The notes beneath the pieces are model-generated. The model did no database searches. It was not told where the DNA came from and saw only the letters and a list, made by a program, of their open reading frames with translations. Both the position numbers and the translations under genes were made by a program. Shown piece by piece: positions 4,690 through 7,145 of a stretch of DNA of 7,145 nt. This stretch comes from Candidatus Poribacteria bacterium (GTDB taxonomy: Bacteria > Poribacteria > WGA-4E > GCA-2687025): positions 1 to 7,145 of the forward strand of contig JAQBWJ010000103.1 in the NCBI GenBank assembly GCA_027625215.1. Reading direction: 5' to 3'. Each line of letters opens with the position of its first letter. Position 1 is the first letter of the stretch.

Positions 4690-7008
4690 CTACTTCAATT
4701 CGGTCCGATCCAGCGCGGTCGGCTTGTACCGCCAGTTGCCGTAGAGATCGAGTTGGTCTTTGAAGTGGGGCGACGACGGGTCTTCCGACTGCCCCGGCGG
4801 AAGGATGTTTTGTCCCTTCACGCGCGGCTTGGCGAGTTCCACCATCTGCATGAACGTGCCGCGTCGCGCCCACGCGATCTCCCCCGCGTCGCCGAAACGG
4901 ATCGTCTTCGGCTCGGCGTTCCACTTGGATGGGTCGGAGCCGAGTTGCTCGTAGACTCGCGTGAGCGTTTCCGTCAACACCTCGTCCTCCGTCTTGCCGT
5001 TCAGGTAGTCGCGCGACGGCTTAAGGAACGACACTTCCGGCTCCAAAACGCGCAGCGCGAACGACAACAGCAACAAGGTCTCCGTGTCACCCATCTTCGG
5101 TGATTCAAACATGAACGGCATCTCGTCCTCGAACATTACGCGGATAAGCGCGCGGGCAAATGTGTCGTAGACGCGCTCGCCGACGGAGCCGACGCCCAAT
5201 ACGCGGTCATAGTTGCCGATGGCGGAACGGACGGCGGCGGTTTCGGGTCGTGCGTCGAGCATGTCGAGGGCATGTTGTAGGTAACCGTCGAAGTAGTCGG
5301 CGATGAAGTCGTTCGTCCCCGTTTCGCGGGCGAGATCAGCGGCTTCTTCGACGGTCACGGAGGCGTCCGCCGCCAACCGTTTGTCGATGCGATGTCCCCA
5401 GAAGACGCGCCCGTACGCGCTCTCCCAGTCGTCGGACGGCTTGTTGTTCCAGTTGCCGATGTAGCCCTGCGGCGGGTTGACGACCTGCGGCTGTTCCTTG
5501 AACGGCATGTAGCCGAGCCACTCATCGACGCCGCTGCCGCGCATCGGCAGCCGCCAGTCCCTGTCGAGCGGACGCTGCGCGTACTTCCCGACGAAGGCGT
5601 AGGCGATGTCGCCTTTCTGGTCGGCATAGAAAAAGTGGTGGGTCGTCGCGATGAGGGCGCACGCCTTCAAAAACTCGTCGGCGGAGCGCATCCGGTTGAA
5701 CTCCAGGAACGCCTTGAAGCCGTTGTCGGCTTCCGTCTGCCAGTAGGAGTGCTTCGCGGCGACAGCGATCCCGGCGTCCTTGTCCATCGACACGACGGGT
5801 CCGTGAATCGTGCGGTAGCCGACGTCCGACACGTCGCGCATCGACCCGTCCTCGTTGCGGACGCGGATGATCTCCGGCACGACGGTAATCGGGAGCCACT
5901 TGCCGTCGGACTCATATTTCATCGGGTCGTCCGCGTCGAGCGTTTCGAGGTAGAGGTCGGAAACGTTGCCGCCGCCGGAGGTGGTTGTCCACGCCGCCGT
6001 GTCGTTGTGACCGATCAACACGAACGGGATGCCGCCAAACGCCATGCCGATCACGTTCATCTTGCCCGTGCCGTCGAGCCGCGCGGGTCCCGACAGGTGG
6101 ACTTCGTAGGCGATCTGCGGGGCGCGGAAGCCCATCATCGGTCCGCCGAACAGGAGGGCGTTCTTCGTCGCGCTGCGCTTCGGTGAGACGATCCAGGCGT
6201 TGCTTCCCAGTTTGGTGAAGGAGCCGATCTCTTGGGCGACGGCGAGGTCGGCGGCGCGGGCGTCGGCGTACTCATGGAGAAGGCGGTCGGGAAGGTGTCG
6301 CACCGGCGGCGCGGACGTTTTCTCGTACTGAATCTCCCACGTCTTCGGCATCGTTGTCGGGGCGTCGCGGTCGTTGCGGGGGATGAGGTCTTCGAAGATG
6401 GCGCGCCCCTCATCGTACCCGTGCAGTTCGGAGAGTTTGTTGAGAGCGGCTTGATACTCGAGCTCTTCCGTGCCGCCGGAGCCGAAGCGGTCGGACATTT
6501 GGTGGATGATCGCCAGCGAGTCCGTCGTCTGCCAGTCGCGCGGGACGTAGGGAGAACCGTTCGGCGTCTTGATGTCGGCGTATTCGCGTGGGAGTTTGTC
6601 GTCGGCGACCGCCTTCTTGATATAGGCGTTCACGCCGTCGCGGTAGCCCTCGAAGGCGGCTTGTGTTTCGGGGTCGATCCGTTCCCAGATTTCCTGACGC
6701 TCCGACTCGATGCGGTATTGACGACGGGCGCGGCGGTCTTTTTCGAGATGTTTTTCGCCGAGCAGTTCGGCGAGTTCGCCACGCGCGTCGCGGCGATACA
6801 TTTCCAACTGCCACAAACGGTCTTCGGCGGCGACGTAGCCGTGTCCGAAAAACATCGCCCTGAACGATTCGGCGAAGACGTGCGGCACGCCGTACGAGTC
6901 GCGGACGACCTCGACGGGTTCGCCGTTGGCGTCGAGCGTGTAGGTCTCGGCGGAAAGCGTTGTTGCGATTGCCGTCGTCAGGGCGAGCGTCCACAGGAGC
7001 CGTTTCAC
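4690..7008 (-). CDS. Exported penicillin acylase family Ntn-hydrolase
   Basis: A 772-residue member of the penicillin G/AHL acylase family (peptidase S45), which cleave the amide between an acyl group and a beta-lactam nucleus, homoserine lactone or similar amine. An N-terminal signal peptide (KRLLWTLALTTAIATTLSA, cut near residue 20) sends it out of the cytoplasm. The alpha-chain region contains VVRDSYGVPHVFAES, GHGYVAAEDRLWQLEM and ARGELAELLG (about residues 35-84). The self-cleavage point is G268-S269 in LGSNAWIVS, where S269 would become the N-terminal nucleophile of a 504-residue beta chain. GGPMMGFRAPQIAYEVHL, LIGHNDTAAWTTTSGG, the Asn pair 521-522 in GNWNNKP and R540 in FWGHRID match conserved positions of penicillin G acylase. 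The residue at beta position 23 is Met instead of the Gln of the E. coli enzyme, so the acyl specificity may differ. I chose GTG 7008 for its ribosome site GGGGAGGA. The family is certain; the substrate is not. Confidence 0.95.
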   Translation of the reverse strand: MKRLLWTLALTTAIATTLSAETYTLDANGEPVEVVRDSYGVPHVFAESFRAMFFGHGYVAAEDRLWQLEMYRRDARGELAELLGEKHLEKDRRARRQYRIESERQEIWERIDPETQAAFEGYRDGVNAYIKKAVADDKLPREYADIKTPNGSPYVPRDWQTTDSLAIIHQMSDRFGSGGTEELEYQAALNKLSELHGYDEGRAIFEDLIPRNDRDAPTTMPKTWEIQYEKTSAPPVRHLPDRLLHEYADARAADLAVAQEIGSFTKLGSNAWIVSPKRSATKNALLFGGPMMGFRAPQIAYEVHLSGPARLDGTGKMNVIGMAFGGIPFVLIGHNDTAAWTTTSGGGNVSDLYLETLDADDPMKYESDGKWLPITVVPEIIRVRNEDGSMRDVSDVGYRTIHGPVVSMDKDAGIAVAAKHSYWQTEADNGFKAFLEFNRMRSADEFLKACALIATTHHFFYADQKGDIAYAFVGKYAQRPLDRDWRLPMRGSGVDEWLGYMPFKEQPQVVNPPQGYIGNWNNKPSDDWESAYGRVFWGHRIDKRLAADASVTVEEAADLARETGTNDFIADYFDGYLQHALDMLDARPETAAVRSAIGNYDRVLGVGSVGERVYDTFARALIRVMFEDEMPFMFESPKMGDTETLLLLSFALRVLEPEVSFLKPSRDYLNGKTEDEVLTETLTRVYEQLGSDPSKWNAEPKTIRFGDAGEIAWARRGTFMQMVELAKPRVKGQNILPPGQSEDPSSPHFKDQLDLYGNWRYKPTALDRTELK

Positions 7009-7013
7009 CAGAA

Positions 7014-7021
7014 TCCTCCCC
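7014..7021 (-). promoter_or_regulatory. Ribosome binding site fixing the GTG start of the acylase
   Basis: GGGGAGGA lies five bases before GTG 7008. Starting there places the signal peptide exactly at the N terminus. The longer reading from TTG 7071 would add 21 hydrophilic residues ahead of it and has no comparable site. Confidence 0.75.
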
Positions 7022-7045
7022 GATAAACCGCCGTCGTTGCTGGAC

Positions 7046-7075
7046 TTGACAGAGCGTACCGTCGTCCCCAATAAT
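7046..7075 (+). promoter_or_regulatory. Strong sigma70-type promoter reading rightward
   Basis: A perfect TTGACA (7046-7051) is followed after 18 bases by AATAAT (7070-7075), five of six matches to the -10 consensus. Transcription would start near 7082 and run out of the window, away from the acylase. A candidate start codon preceded by GGGGA lies about 50 bases downstream. Confidence 0.5.
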
Positions 7076-7099
7076 ACGGGATTGCCGACCGTCTTGCAC
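7071..7099 (-). promoter_or_regulatory. Candidate promoter for the acylase gene cluster
   Basis: On the minus strand TATTAT (7071-7076) matches five of six -10 bases. The hexamer 17 bases upstream, GTGCAA (7094-7099), matches -35 only at three of six. The -10 box overlaps that of the rightward promoter, so the two may compete. It leaves a leader of about 55 bases before GTG 7008. Confidence 0.35.
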
Positions 7100-7133
7100 C
7101 TCCGCCATTTTTGGTTGACGATCTTGGGGAATC

Positions 7134-7145
7134 ATGCGCGACCTC
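7134..7145 (+). CDS. Possible start of a divergent gene, cut by the window edge
   Basis: ATG at 7134 opens the reading MRDL and runs off the end. GGGGA (7126-7130) lies three bases before it, a little close but usable. A near-consensus rightward promoter lies about 50 bases upstream. Four codons are too few to judge coding character, so this call rests on the promoter, the ribosome-site-like sequence and the lack of any leftward gene in 7009-7145. Confidence 0.35.

Noticed and set aside
3726..4763. Long plus-strand open frame of 345 codons opposite DUF58 and the HD gene
   Set aside because: It is rich in Arg, His and Pro with no recognisable domain. It is the usual antisense shadow of GC-rich genes, and both minus-strand genes under it have complete family motifs.
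5392..7026. Two plus-strand open frames of 264 codons opposite the acylase
   Set aside because: Their composition is low-complexity Val/Arg/Gly, as expected from antisense reading, and the acylase frame is fully supported by conserved catalytic residues.

Overview
This 7.1 kb bacterial window is GC-rich (clearly above 50% G+C by eye). Ten genes or gene remnants lie head to tail on the minus strand. A strong consensus promoter and a possible gene start at the right edge point the other way. Nothing in it fixes the taxon. The mixture of GTG/TTG starts, many PIN-domain toxins and DUF2281/DUF2442 genes, and a penicillin-amidase homologue would fit an uncultured environmental lineage such as Poribacteria, Planctomycetes or relatives. 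That is a guess from gene content.

Layout in the direction of transcription (right to left): (1) 7008-4690, an exported Ntn-hydrolase of the penicillin G acylase/AHL acylase family; (2) 4643-4077, an HD-domain phosphohydrolase; (3) 4067-3201, a DUF58 protein with a von Willebrand A-like metal site; (4) about 3190-2910, a DUF2442 protein whose start is damaged; (5) 2893-2675, a DUF2281 protein; (6) 2671-2232, a PIN-domain ribonuclease gene broken by a single-base frameshift; (7) 2224-1253, D-alanine--D-alanine ligase. After a 169-base palindrome-rich gap come (8) 1083-832, a DUF104-type antitoxin, (9) 835-425, its PIN-domain toxin, and (10) 395-24, a VOC-fold protein. Spacings in genes 1-7 are 46, 9, about 10, 16, 3 and 7 bases, so they could form one transcription unit. 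Genes 8-10 look like a second unit (a 4-base ATGA overlap, then 29 bases).

The housekeeping core is ddl, which makes the D-Ala-D-Ala dipeptide of peptidoglycan. The acylase is predicted to act outside the cytoplasm on an amide such as a beta-lactam side chain, an acyl-homoserine lactone or another acylated compound. Two unrelated toxin-antitoxin-like modules flank ddl. The upstream one (DUF2442, DUF2281, PIN) carries two lesions, and each is repaired by putting back one G into a GG pair. The module is therefore either decaying or affected by consensus errors in the assembly.

I saw no tRNA, rRNA, CRISPR array, insertion sequence or convincing intrinsic terminator. The clearest items for follow-up are the paired single-G lesions, the DUF2442-DUF2281-PIN cassette, the palindromic spacer upstream of the DUF104 gene, and the overlapping divergent promoters at 7046-7099. 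I see no clear evidence of a wholly new system.
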